NCBI GenBank assembly: GCA_024516155.1
Contig: JAJJXM010000001.1
Coordinates: forward strand, 1-64,000
Source: Pyronema omphalodes
Taxonomy: Eukaryota > Ascomycota > Pezizomycetes > Pezizales > Pyronemataceae
Length of the DNA: 64,000 nt
Direction: 5' to 3'
The position numbers and the translations under genes were made by a program. Below, in pieces: positions 40,901 through 52,627 of the stretch (position 1 is the first letter of the stretch; the number at the start of each line of letters is the position of its first letter). The notes beneath the pieces are model-generated. The model was not told the origin of the DNA. It was given only the letters and a program-made list of their open reading frames with translations, and ran no database searches.

Positions 40901-43900
40901 GATGTTTACTTGAATTGCCGTGTGCGTACGTGGAGGAGGTCTAGAGCCACTAGCGCGTCTCTCTTGCTGATATTATACCTCGATCACTATGTTCTCTCAC
41001 TATCAATATCATCCATCATTCGTTATCCACCTCCATCTTTTTCTCTCGACTCTTTTCACAGTCATCACGCACATCGTTTATGGGCCCATGGCATTGGCAC
41101 TGAAAACACCATTTCCATAGTCTTTGGGAGGGAGTTATTAGTTTTTTTTATCCGTCTTGATGGGGGTTTACACTAACTTTGGAGGTTCGTTAAGGGTTTC
41201 GTCGGGGTTTTTGTCCGGTTTTGCGCCGAGTCTTTCACCATGTCTTTCGCGAAGGGTAAGATCTGCTAAGAGTCAAACGGCACGGTGTTATCCCAGGTGC
41301 AGGTGCGTTACATTACGTTACCGAAGCCGTGACGACAGGATTACATACCTTCCCTTCCACCTGCCTTCCGAAGCCGAACGATGGATGGATGATGATGCTG
41401 GATACGTGAGCGCTAACCGGATGAATTTTTCGGCGTGCGCGCGGAAGGGTTTGACTGTTGCGGTGGATCGAAAGACGACGACAGACGACGGTAGGGCAGG
41501 CCGCAGTACCACGGCATCATACGGCTAATGCAGATGTATGGGATGTAGATGTGGAGACAGACATAGACGGACCGACCTGCAGACTATGTACAGACTATGG
41601 ACACCGATAAACCCACCCCCGGGAATTTGTTTTTCAGAAGGACCTATTTTGTCTCCGACTATATCATGCCGCATGCGCAACTGAACGCCTGTCGCCCGTC
41701 GCACGCTTTAGGGTGAAACTGAAACTGAAACCGAGAACGACTATTGACTATTGACTATCGACTATGCGGAAAGCAATAAATTAATCTTTATGATACTCTA
41801 CTATACTATACTACACTATACTAATGTAGGTTCGCATCTTTGACTTCTGGAGTCGTTTTTTTTTTTTTTTTTTTTTTTCTTTTTTCTTTTTTTGATGATG
41901 AACGATGGGATGGATTTACATCTGATCTGGTAACAAGGAAAGACACATTATTCATGGTCGCGATGAGATATCTTGAATTAGACTTTGTCGGTAACTGCTG
42001 CAGTACATTCCGAAAATGGTGTCCAGGTCCCTTACATTGAGTCATTGATATGTACGGTTAACTTCTTTCAAAGCTTCGTGCATCAAGACAACAATAGCTT
42101 CCGTTCTAGCTAGCTAGCTACCCGAGCTAGATCAACTCTAAATTCGATTCACGGTCAACTTTCAAGACAAAGATCGTTTGTAGGGATTGATCATTGGGCT
42201 ATTGATTACCTGTACCTGGCACCCGGGTCCAATTAGCTCCCGTATGTACACTTACTCTTGCTGAAACGCTGGTTCTCCCCCCACCCCACACCGACAACAG
42301 TGGTTTTTTGTGTTTCCAGATGGATATTGACAAACCCCTTCCCTTCACCTCCATCGCTGCCCGTGAGCACTAAGGTCGGGTAGAGAGGCATCATCACAGG
42401 TTCTTTCAAAACTCACCTCAAACGACCGCACTTACTGATTATTGAAGGCAGGTACTATGTTTGAAGTTGAGTCAGGGCATCGTGACGATGCTCGATATGT
42501 AGATAGCTAACAACGAGGAAGGAAGTTGTCGGCTACCTTTACAACGGCCATGCGCAAGAGAACTTCATAAACTACATGCAAGCCCTATGCAAGTGGTACC
42601 AACATATGTACATGGAAGTTCCTTGGACAACAGTTTATTTATGCAATCAATCGCAGCTGGAGAAGGATACATAAAGTACATAAAGTACATAATTCAACTG
42701 AATGTGGACAACCACGTACCAGTTTGCCTTGCAGGCGTTTTCATAAAGCCACGTTAATAGCACCGACTATGGTAATTTCTGACAGCAGTAGTTAACGAAA
42801 TATCATGGTAACATCATCAGGTTCAGCTGGTCATTAGTGATTTTTTTCGGTAAGCAGTGGAACGGTTCCAGAAAAGGCCAGTGGTGGCTGTGAGGGGAAG
42901 GGAAGCCTTGTGACACTGGTGATTCGCCTCATGCACGCACCACGGTCCACCACGACAACGACAAAAAAAGATCCCTGGGACCCGCCGCCCAGTAAAGTAA
43001 GTAAGTGACCAGGGGGTATAGATGCACGCTAGGCGCGACAAGGATGTCACTTGGAAGCCAATGTAAATCCCTGTCAAAAACGTGAGCAACGCAAGTCGGT
43101 AACCAAAGTAAAATAATTCCCTGGCGGCAGTTTGCAGCTGTGAAGCTGTTTGGCTGCGGAAAAGGCAGAGCCATGCAGGTACGCCCAAGTGATAATCTCA
43201 ACGAAATATGTGCGATGGGATAGGGTATGATGATGATGTGCAAAACAAAGCGAAACTTAAAAAAAAGGAAAAAGAAAATAAAAGAAAAGATGCAAATGAA
43301 TTTTGTAATGCACGCTCGAATCAAAACTTACTATGACCAGCTGAATACCCTTCGGTCGCAGACGAAGCGCTCTGCACTATACATTTACTGCACTCATTTA
43401 GGCGGACGAAGAGGAAATATCTCTGTCACAACTTACAACCGCCGGGAGAGGCTTAGAGATCACGTATCACGTATTGAACCTCGATAATAACCCATCTTTA
43501 GGTCTCAAACCTTGATGACAGTGAATTCTGCTTCCACAAGCTTACCATGTGAGCAACTATTTTGATTTCCGTAGCGCATCTAATGGCGTTGTGTCTATCT
43601 CTATTCCCGGGAGATTCTAGTATTTTCTGACATCTAGAGCAAGTTGGGCAGTGGGGACGGGAGGGAGCAAGAGCGCTCCGATCAAAGACGTGGTGGTGGT
43701 GGTGCTGGTTGTCGTCGCGCATATCACCTCTAAGCTGAGGAGAGGACCCTGACGGGATCGGTTTACAGCTGAACATTCTCCCACGCTAACGCAAATTCTA
43801 ATATTTGGGTAATTTTTGGAGTATGTAATACAGAAGGTAAATAGCAGCGCGGATGCGAGGAACAATTGCCTAGTGGACCATCGCTTGTCGGATTACGCTG

Positions 43901-44137
43901 TCCAATGTCACACTCCCTCGCTTGAGCTACCAGCTAGCTAGCTAGCAGCTAGCTAGGTAATTTTGTACGTATGTGTACCTACTATGCTATACTACATACC
44001 GCGCCTTAACCACCATGACTACACACCTCTTCCCTCCCCTCTTCATCCCTGAGCTTTTCCCGACAAAATTCTTGATGATGACTTGACTTACACACCGACA
44101 AAATGTATCTGGCGCACCAGCGGCCTGCACGCATTGC
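37957..44137. other. Gene-poor AT-rich region with simple repeats
   Basis: I found no convincing gene in about 6 kb. Simple repeats include an AAGGTAAGTTG-like array (39943-40007), CAGTAT units (40621-40645), GGCTCATC units (40853-40885), a T/C-rich run (41858-41890) and AGCTAGCT palindromic clusters (42108-42128 and 43926-43957). Several frames of 60-130 codons here have low-complexity or inconsistent composition. Confidence 0.45.
39943..40007. repeat. AAGGTAAGTT-type minisatellite
   Basis: About six imperfect units of 10-11 bp (GTAAGTTAAG and GTAAGTTGAG) in tandem. Confidence 0.7.
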
Positions 44138-44581
44138 ATGAGTAGTGCCCGCGGGTTCTTGTTTACACCTAGTTTACCACCCGAGCCCTATCACCTATCA
44201 CTATACTCAACCTTCTTCTATCGTTGGAAATATATATATCCTGTGGTCTCCCTGGTTTCAGATGTTCTGTTCATTCCACAGACATTCCAAGAGTACAAAA
44301 ACAATATCCAGAACAATAGGAAACATTCCACGCCTCGACAAACCAAGACCTATATAAAAAAAGCAATACACAATACACAATACACGAGCAATACCACTTT
44401 CAAACACTTTATATATACGTCTATACATCTATCTATACATCTGTTTACACGTCTTTACATCTATCTATACACCTATCTATCAATCCATCTCACAAGTCAC
44501 AACCACCACCAAACTTCAACCCAGCCCAGCTCAACCTACTTCCTATCTCAATCCTCACCGAACCTCAATCCCCACAAAGAA

Positions 44582-44599
44582 CCCCCCCCCCCCCCCCCC
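44582..44599. repeat. Poly-C tract just before a start codon
   Basis: Eighteen C, then six A, lie 12 bases before the ATG at 44612. A second C run follows the same gene's stop (44996-45013). Such tracts change length easily. Confidence 0.9.
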
Positions 44600-44611
44600 A
44601 AAAAATCAACA

Positions 44612-44992
44612 ATGTGTATCCGCGTCACCGAAATCTACGCCGTCTGCCGCTGCGTCTACTACGTCCACGGAGTAGACCAATGCGGATCCTTCGGTTCACC
44701 TGGTCACTATATCGAAGACCGATCGGTGTTGGTTGGTCATAGTTGTCCTGCTCATGCTGCTTCTTATGCTTGCGGTGTTATGAACATCAATAGCAGCAAT
44801 AGCAGTAGCAACAGCAACAGCAACAGCAGCTACAGTCGTAGCTATGATAATGATAGCTATGATGGAAACCATAGTTATCACTACTCTACCGGTGGCAGCA
44901 GCAGAAGTTACTACAGATTCAGCGGCTATGATATAATCCAGCAACCTACCACCTACGACTCGGCCTGTGACTTTACCGATATCTATGAATAA
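44612..44992 (+). CDS. Small Cys-rich conserved fungal protein
   Basis: ATG at 44612 gives 126 residues, and the stop is TAA at 44990-44992. The N-terminal half has MCIRVTEIYAVCRCVYYVHG, then DQC, GHYIEDRSVLVGHSCPAH. I recall this Cys/His arrangement from many short hypothetical ascomycete proteins, where it may bind zinc. The second half is a low-complexity Ser/Asn run followed by a Tyr/Ser/Gly-rich tail. There is no signal peptide. The frame is open further upstream to 44138, but that part is translated simple repeat with a C tract, so I chose the internal ATG. TATA-like sequence (TATATATA, near 44231) and a long C/A-rich leader precede it. Confidence 0.6.
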   Translation: MCIRVTEIYAVCRCVYYVHGVDQCGSFGSPGHYIEDRSVLVGHSCPAHAASYACGVMNINSSNSSSNSNSNSSYSRSYDNDSYDGNHSYHYSTGGSSRSYYRFSGYDIIQQPTTYDSACDFTDIYE

Positions 44993-45299
44993 CCACCCCC
45001 CCCCCCCCCCCACATAGAATCATATCGATGGTTTCAATGATATATATAATAACGATAATGATATGTAATGAAAATGGGGATGGGGATGGGGATGGGGATG
45101 GATAAGGGAAAGAAAGGGAAGGGAGGAGATGGGGGTGGTGGTGGAGGGATAGTGATAGGAATCCTGAATAAGGGAGGAAATGGTGAGGGTGTCTTTTTGG
45201 CATGCAGACATGCATAGGATAAGATTGATGGTGAATAAATGCATAGAATGGCATTTCCTTTTTTTGTTTTTGGGGGATGCATGGAATGAAATGGATTTT

Positions 45300-45411
45300 G
45301 GATATTGGATATTGGATATTGGATATTGGATATTGGATATTGGATATTGGATATTGGATATTGGATATTGGATATTGGATATTGGATATTGGATATTGGA
45401 TATTGGATATT
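45300..45411. repeat. GGATATT minisatellite
   Basis: About 16 near-perfect copies of a 7-bp unit, beginning about 300 bp after the Cys-rich gene. Translated frames here are artefacts. Confidence 0.95.
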
Positions 45412-46143
45412 TTTGGGATGGGTTAAGTTTATCGGGTTTACTGGTAACGGGAACGGAGAATATACGGAGAGTGGCGTTTTATTTAAGAGAAAAAAGGGGG
45501 GTTTTTTTATCTTTGTCTTTTTCTTGTTTCTTTTTTATTTTCGAATTTGTGGATTGTGGAATATGTTTGTTCTTGTTAAATGGTTTTGGTTTGAGTTTTG
45601 GTTTTGGTTTGATGGATTGTATGGTGTTGTAGGTCTTATGAGATATATACTACATAGGCCGTAGCTACATATAACATTAGGCGGTTTTATATTGGTTATA
45701 TTGGTTATATTGGTTATACTGGTTATAGACGATGGAAGGGATTGGGATTATTGGAATAAATATGGGAATTATTATAAAATTAAGAAAACATGATGTGACG
45801 ATGGTGGTAGTGGGTAGTGGTAGCGGTAAAACTCGTGACCGTGACCGTAATCGTGATTAGTTACTAACGGTCTAATACTTTACTTTACTTTATTTTACTT
45901 AACAACCTTTATCCCTTATCCTTCATCCCCTATTCTTTAACAGGTAGATTATAAATCACATACACTCTGTAAGTGTGAGCCGATTCAATATATTATCTAC
46001 ATATCTACATATCCACACAACCGAGCAAAAATAAGCTCTATTTTTCTGGTCGTCTGGATAATTATAATCTGAAGATTGGAGCTTTGTACATGATTGGGCT
46101 TACTTATGTTTTATGTTTTGTGGTTTCGGGGACTATGGTTCTG

Positions 46144-46260
46144 GGATTGGATTGGATTGGATTGGATTGGATTGGATTGGATTGGATTGGATTGGATTGG
46201 ATTGGATTGGATTGGATTGGATTGGATTGGATTGGATTGGATTGGATTGGATTGGATTGG
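46144..46260. repeat. GGATT microsatellite
   Basis: About 23 perfect copies of a 5-bp unit. It gives a spurious Gly-Leu-Asp-Trp-Ile repeat in all frames. Confidence 0.95.
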
Positions 46261-46359
46261 GTTGTTTACCCAGTGATTCTGAGACTCTGAGACTCTGAGA
46301 CTCGGTGATGGAAGTACCCTGGGGCCTGCTTAGATGCTTAGATTCTTGTGCACTTGGAC

Positions 46360-46515
46360 GCTTAGTTGCTTAGTTGCTTAGTTGCTTAGTTGCTTAGTTG
46401 CTTAGTTGCTTAGTTGCTTAGTTGCTTAGTTGCTTAGTTGCTTAGTTGCTTAGTTGCTTAGTTGCTTAGTTGCTTAGTTGCTTAGTTGCTTAGTTGCTTA
46501 GTTGCTTAGTTGCTT
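46360..46515. repeat. GCTTAGTT minisatellite
   Basis: About 19 near-perfect copies of an 8-bp unit, 100 bp after the GGATT array. Confidence 0.95.
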
Positions 46516-47038
46516 CCGCGTTTATGGTGTTTTCTCCCCTTTTAATAGCTTCTGTTTGCGAAACAGGGGGTTTAAGTCGATATCTTGAGATCTTGAGATA
46601 TCGATATCCCGAGGTCCGGAGATTCTAAAGTCTGGAGTCTGGAGTCTGGAGATTCCGACGCCCGGACTCCGGAGATCTAGTCCAATAGATAGTTATCTGT
46701 ACAGTCACGCATTACCGGAGAACTTTCACCCATCCCATCTCCAGTTCGAGTTACAATTAAAATAACCCAGCACCCTTAAATACCCTCAATACCCCCAATA
46801 TCCACACCCCATCAAACCCCGTTAACTTCCTATTCCAGGTTAACTGCAAGTCGTAGATTTCATATCAACTTATCAAGAAAGATACATCACGTTACCTTAT
46901 CTTACCTTACTATCCCACCACAGGAGTGAGTTAGAGGCATCGAAAATATACGTTTCCACTTAATATCAATAATCTACACTTTCCTCTACCATAATTCTCC
47001 TTCCAACTTCCAACTTCCAAATTCCAAGCTTACTCCCG

Positions 47039-47082
<44 letters not shown>
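47039..47082. repeat. Poly-A tract of 44 bases
   Basis: An uninterrupted A run. No SINE or LINE sequence was recognised upstream, so it is probably a homopolymer expansion. Confidence 0.9.
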
Positions 47083-47085
<3 letters not shown>

Positions 47086-50000
47086 GAATATGGAATCTGG
47101 AATCTAGAATCTACAGCAGCCCGAAGTTTGTAGCAAGGCTAGAAGGCTGAAAGGTACACCATACACCAGCGGCGCGAAAATATAAAAGCACAACGCGCGC
47201 GGCAACAAGTCACAAAGGCACAATCTAGATATAAAAGCACAGGGACAACGAATAAACGGCACAATGTAAGAAATCAACATACCACAGGAACTGGAAAGAA
47301 AGATAACGACATAATAAGGCTGGCGCTATACTACACACCATACCGACATTACTTTGACTTCCGAGCTTCCAAGAAAAAAAAGGGTGGAAACTCGATTTTA
47401 GATGCCGAGGAAATATAGTGGGAATAATGGGGAGATCAGGGAGGAATTATAGGGAATGCCTTGTTTTTCGCGTGTCAATAAATGGAGTTTCCTGGATAGA
47501 ATATCTGTGATATTCTCTATCGTTGTTTTTTTGGAGCATTGTGTTGACGCCCGGTGGTTTGACCCATGGCTCCTGGGATAGTTCGTGATTCTTGGGCTGG
47601 AGACTGGTGTTTGTTAAAATTTGATGACGGTATGAATTTATTATATTCTCCGAGGCAGAAAAATATCAGCCCCACCCCCCCCCCCCCCCTGTTGTTGGTT
47701 CATAGTTATCGATTTTAAGATTTTGAGGTGTTGAAATTTCTCTTATTCAGGGATGATGATCTACATAAATTATTAATTCAGTCATGGGTGAGGATTAAAA
47801 CATGGAAATTCTAGATGAAGCAATCCCGATGTCGATGATTTGACAATACATCCAACAGAAGAGGATGAAAAAGAAGAAAAGAAGAAAAGAAGAAAAGAAG
47901 AAAAGAAGAAAAGAAGAAAAGACATTCCTAGGCTCCAGCCCTGGGGATTCTGTAAGGAGTAGGATGGGAAGAGGTAGAGATAAGATGTTTAATCTATCTC
48001 ATCTATTTAATCCATCTGATCCATCTGATAAGTCTAATCTATAACTTTCTGCCTTCTCCCTTCCAATTTTATCCCATGGACATCTGACATCTGACATCTG
48101 CCATCTGCTATGTTATCAATTCTTTTATGTTATATCCATAAATTAGACTGTATCTCATATCTTATATCTTATATCTTCTCAACATGCAGTACCAAACCCC
48201 TTGATCAGGATCCGAAGCCCCAAACTGCAAAACCCAATTAAGAAAAACTTGATCCAGATACAACATACTCTTAAAAACATGTATCTTTGGTCTTTGGTCT
48301 TTCATATTCTAATTTCTCCTTAACCCCGACGGTCCGTTGTATGTGCCTCTGCGGGGATCCTGAGTAGCCAGGGGGGTGAGAGGGGGATGATCTACTCTAC
48401 CCCGCTATCATGTATACGCCGTCACTACTGTATACACCAGGGTTCGGGATCCATAGTCCAGGGGTCCATAGCAAATCCTAGCAGCGTTATGTGGTAAACC
48501 AGAACCGTAATCGGAGACTCAGAAGCACGAAGACTCGTCAAGAAAATATTGAAAAATCTCAAGGGGTCTCAAGAAATCTCAAGAAATCTAGATTCTGGAG
48601 ACGATATATATATATTCAAGATATGGTATAGATCTAAGATGTTAAAGATGGGGATATATGCGGAAGCGCAGCACGGATCAGATCAGATTAGCCTGTGGTG
48701 AATTAGTTCCCCTAGACTAGATGAACTAGATATAGGCTACTGAGAACGTGCTGTCCACGCGACCCCGCACGTTTTTTTTCTTAGGGCGGGGGGCATAGAT
48801 GTATAAGAATTTTTTAAGCGGGGTGAAGGGGGAAAAGGGAAAGAAGATGGGGTTTAGTTTCCCTTTTTGTCTTTTTTGTCCTTTTTGTCTCATTCCCTTC
48901 CTATGGGCTTCGGGTTAAAGGGATTATCTCTCTAGAAACGGAAAGCCTTAAGGCTTAAATTAAGGCTTGATGGGTTGATGTCCACTGATCACTGATGGAT
49001 ATGCCACCATATAATGCGGACGGAGACGGATATTTTTTCGGCGATGAGCTTAGCTTAGCTTGGCAGGTAAAAAACATTAGTTTAATTTTTTTTTATTTCG
49101 TTTTCGACGTTTGCTTTTATCTCTGATTCGTTTATCCTTATTCTTGCCGGTACTATTATTCTTATTTAATTTCTCTGAGGCTTCCTGAGGCTCTCTAGGT
49201 TATCCCTCCGATCCTCGCTGTCGAAAATTACTTGTCAAGCTGTGTACGATGGAGGTGGAAGTGAACGGCCCTGGTATATGTAGCCCATATTCTTACGACA
49301 GTTGCATCTTTATCCATCTAATTTACGCATACTTCCACCTCTACTTTTTCTTCTTCTCACTTCGTCTCGGTGATCTTTTAAACACTCACTCGAAATCTCA
49401 CCAGCCCTCAGGAGGCTCCAGAAGCCTCAGTATACTCCAACTATAAACGTCGTATCTCATCACCATCACCATATCCAAATAAAACCCTCCGTCCCTCCCT
49501 CCAGCAGCCCTGAGCCTAATCATCCGCCTGGCCATCCTCATCCGCACTGCGACCCACAATCTACCTGGTACCTGGCCATGGCATCAAAAGGAGGGGTGGA
49601 GGGGTCATGATAACCCCCGTTTGTTTGGCGCTTATCGTGAGGGGTGCCTAGGTCGGGTGACCTCCACTATAAATTTTCTACGGTTTTCTATGGGCTCTGT
49701 TTTTTTTGCATACCTTTTTTTTGCATGCCTTCTTTTTTTGGATCTGTTCCTGACCACTGACTAACTGACAGGACAGGTTTTCGTGGTTTGTGATTCGGGT
49801 TCCTGATAATAGTTGTTGTATAGTTGTAGTGCGATGCGAGGCATTCAGGAACCTACTATAAGAATTAGCACAAGGCGAGACCCAAAAAAGCAGCAGCAGT
49901 AGAAAAAAAGTAGGTTCTGTTTTCCTTATCTTTTATTTTTATTTTTTCTTATTTCGTTTGCGGATATAGGGTTGGGTTGGCAGGTACGGTATTTAATACG

Positions 50001-50979
50001 ACGAATGACGAATGGAATACACTGCCCTTCCAAATGTCGTTCGTAGATCGCGGCGGGAGAGCGACGAGTCACGAGTCGACTACGGTTGTTAGGCTGCTAG
50101 GCTGGGCTGCTGGGCTGCACCCATACACAATCATCAATGCACAGTGCACATGACTAGGCTGCCAGGTTTGCCAGGTTTGACTAGGTGTCGCCAGGCGTCG
50201 CCAGGTTTGACTAGGTGTTGCCAGGTCTGGGGCGGGGTTGCAGACTACAGTTTACTGCCTCCTCGAGTGAGGCTTCATGATGTGTTCACTATCCACTGAC
50301 TCCAGCCCACTGACTCCAGTCCACCCACTACGTGATACTATGATGCAGCCTCACACCGCCGCCCCTTAACCGCCATCCAACTAGGAGCTCTACTCTTAGT
50401 TCCTTTGTTTGGTCAAGCGGGCTTTTTTATCATTCGCGGCAACCAATCATAATGCATAAATAATAGTCCACTGGCGTGGTGACTACTACCGGACCACGGA
50501 GGGAGTGGATATTTATCGCGGCGACGTTAGAGAGAGCATATGGGTCGGGTCAGCCATAGAAAAGCCATCATCATTACCATCATCATCGTCATATATAATG
50601 ACGGAATAATTTCTGGCTCCAGGCACAGACACGGGGAGAAAAAAAAAAGTGGGGACTTTTTTATTTTGTATACATGCGGTGTAATAGTAGTCTCCGCTGG
50701 GGATGGATGCTTCTCATGTGGTGCTGGTGGTTATTTACCAATAACTACTCTGTTTGTAGATCACGATATGTGCAGTCAGTCGCTGTACCATAGCGGTGAG
50801 GATGGAACCGCTTCCGCTGGGCTGTCCACGGGTCCAATGATGCCTCAGCTACATGCACTCATCTGTTCCCCCCCTCTTCCCCGGCGCCCGCTGCTTCCTC
50901 GCAGCGCGGTTAACGCTAGCGGTAAAAGAGGGAAATGAGCGGGTGAGAGTGAGGGGGAGAGGAGGAATGTGTGAGGGGA
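47083..50979. other. Gene-poor region with simple repeats
   Basis: There is no convincing gene. Noted: a C run (47676-47689), a GAAGAAAA array (47873-47921), a GCCAGGTTTGACTAGGTGTC-like repeat (50160-50226), and many short AT- or GA-rich stretches. Confidence 0.4.
47873..47921. repeat. GAAGAAAA array
   Basis: Six copies of an 8-bp purine unit. Confidence 0.85.
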
Positions 50980-51060
50980 GGGGTGGAGAGGTGTGACGGG
51001 GGGGGAAGAGAGGTGTGATGGGGAAAGAGAGGTGTGATGGGGGAAGAGAGGTGTGAGGGG
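50980..51060. repeat. GAGAGGTGTGATGGGG-type repeat
   Basis: Four imperfect units of about 19-20 bp, purine-rich on the plus strand. Frames over it on the minus strand read as Pro/Ser repeats and are not genes. Confidence 0.8.
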
Positions 51061-52627
51061 ATATAGAGGAATGAATGGGGGTTTATTTTGTCCGGCGTCG
51101 GTGCCGTATGATGACCGATATCACGGCCACTCTCTCTCCGCGGCATCATCAAATGTTATGTACATAGTTGAATGCCACACCCCGCCCCCCCCCCACCTCA
51201 TGTTTAACGGAGGTCAGATGTAATTCCCGTTCCATCAGGAAATCTGAGATGCTTCCCGCTTAAACCAATGGTCTAAGAATTCTCCTCTTCACGTCCGCTC
51301 CAGAATAAAAAAAAACAGCACCGCCCCGTAATCGCTGCCATTCCCCGCTGCAAACTTAACTCTATCTCGGCCGCAATTCTGCTTTACGATACCCGTTGTC
51401 TTTCATTTCGTGGCCAAAGCCAAAAAAAAACAGTCATTACTCCCGCCCGCCGAATGGAACCCCGCCTTCATTGAACCGCACGATTTTTTGCCTTCAAATA
51501 ATCTTCCTCTCTTTGGGTATTTTTCTTCCTACAACAGCACAATAGTCAGGCTACATTAGTTATCGCTCGCTGCTGTCCCCTCGTGTGTTTTACGTACGTA
51601 TTTCTCCATACATAATCCATTCCTTTCTCAGGGCTGTTATTTCTGCAGCCCATAATAATTCTAGTCCAGAGCATTGATTAACAATTCCGATTTCGGCTGC
51701 AGGTGCAGAGTTACCATACGATCAAGAAGACAAGCACTTTCACCGAGCTTCTCGAACAGAAGTAAAGAAGGCCGACAACCGACCGCTGTCGCCGACCCTC
51801 ACCGCTGTCGTTGTCCTTACGTTCCCACTCTTCACTTGCTACCTTCTCACCGCCTCCTCCCCTCCTCCCCGCCTCCCCGAAACACGTCAACGACAGTGTT
51901 TGTTTTTTATTTCTCACTTTCATTCGTCCTGCTTTTTGCGGATTTATTCTGAAATCTGCAGACCGGAGATTCCAAAGATAATTTACGTCGAGGAGAACAA
52001 ACATATTCAGAGTTGCAGTTGCATTGCACTCACAGGTTACCTTACCCACCACCGCTACCACAACTCCCATCACACACACTGCTTGCTGCTGCTGCTCATA
52101 GCAAGCGCAGGGTCCGCAGACATACCATACCACCAGTCAGGGCAGGCAGGCAGGCAGGCAGGCAGGCACAATACAGACTCAATAATTACAAGCCGGCTTT
52201 TGACACTGCCCCCAACAGCATCACGCTCCCGCCCTCCTCTACGCTCACCCCACCCTCACATCCTCCTCCTCCTCCTCCTCCTTCTCCCCTTCCTCATACT
52301 CCACCTCCACCTCCCCCTCTTCATTTCTCCCCTTCCCGTCTTGCGACCTGAACACAGCATCCGTCGTGGTCACAAAGCGGCCCAAAAACTTCGCTGCCTT
52401 GTTGCTGCTGTTGTAAAGACATCGAGCCGCAGCTCATCCCACCAACAACTTAACCACCGCTACCCACCCACGCATCCCCACAAGCAGCGCGCGCCCACGA
52501 ACACCGCGAGCCAACAGCGCAAAGGCGAATCTTAGGAGCGCCCAGGACTATTACACTTTTAGCCCGCCAAACAGCCCACGGACGACTCGAGGACGTCGGA
52601 AAAGAAGGGGACTACCAGAATAAGAAA
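51061..52627 (+). promoter_or_regulatory. Upstream region and probable leader of the Zn2Cys6 gene
   Basis: About 1.5 kb precedes the regulator's ATG without a convincing gene. The last ~600 bp is C/A/T-rich with short repeats (GGCA units at 52141-52167 and TCC units near 52260-52280), as in long fungal 5' leaders. Upstream frames such as 51900-52535 are low-complexity Ser/His/Pro and probably not translated. Confidence 0.4.

Noticed and set aside
44138..44611. 158-codon N-terminal extension of the Cys-rich gene
   Set aside because: It is open in frame but made of simple repeats and a poly-C tract. The conserved-looking part begins at ATG 44612.
46084..46298. Gly-Leu-Asp-Trp-Ile repeat ORFs
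   Set aside because: They are translations of the GGATT array.
47039..47082. Poly-A tail of a LINE or processed pseudogene
   Set aside because: No coding or LINE-like sequence precedes it, and no flanking duplication was seen.
50540..50938. 132-codon ORF starting at ATG
   Set aside because: Composition is inconsistent (Ile run, then His/Lys, then Pro), with no motif. It is probably chance.
51900..52535. 211-codon ORF upstream of the Zn2Cys6 gene
   Set aside because: It has a non-ATG start and Ser/His/Pro low complexity over repeats, and is better explained as the leader region.
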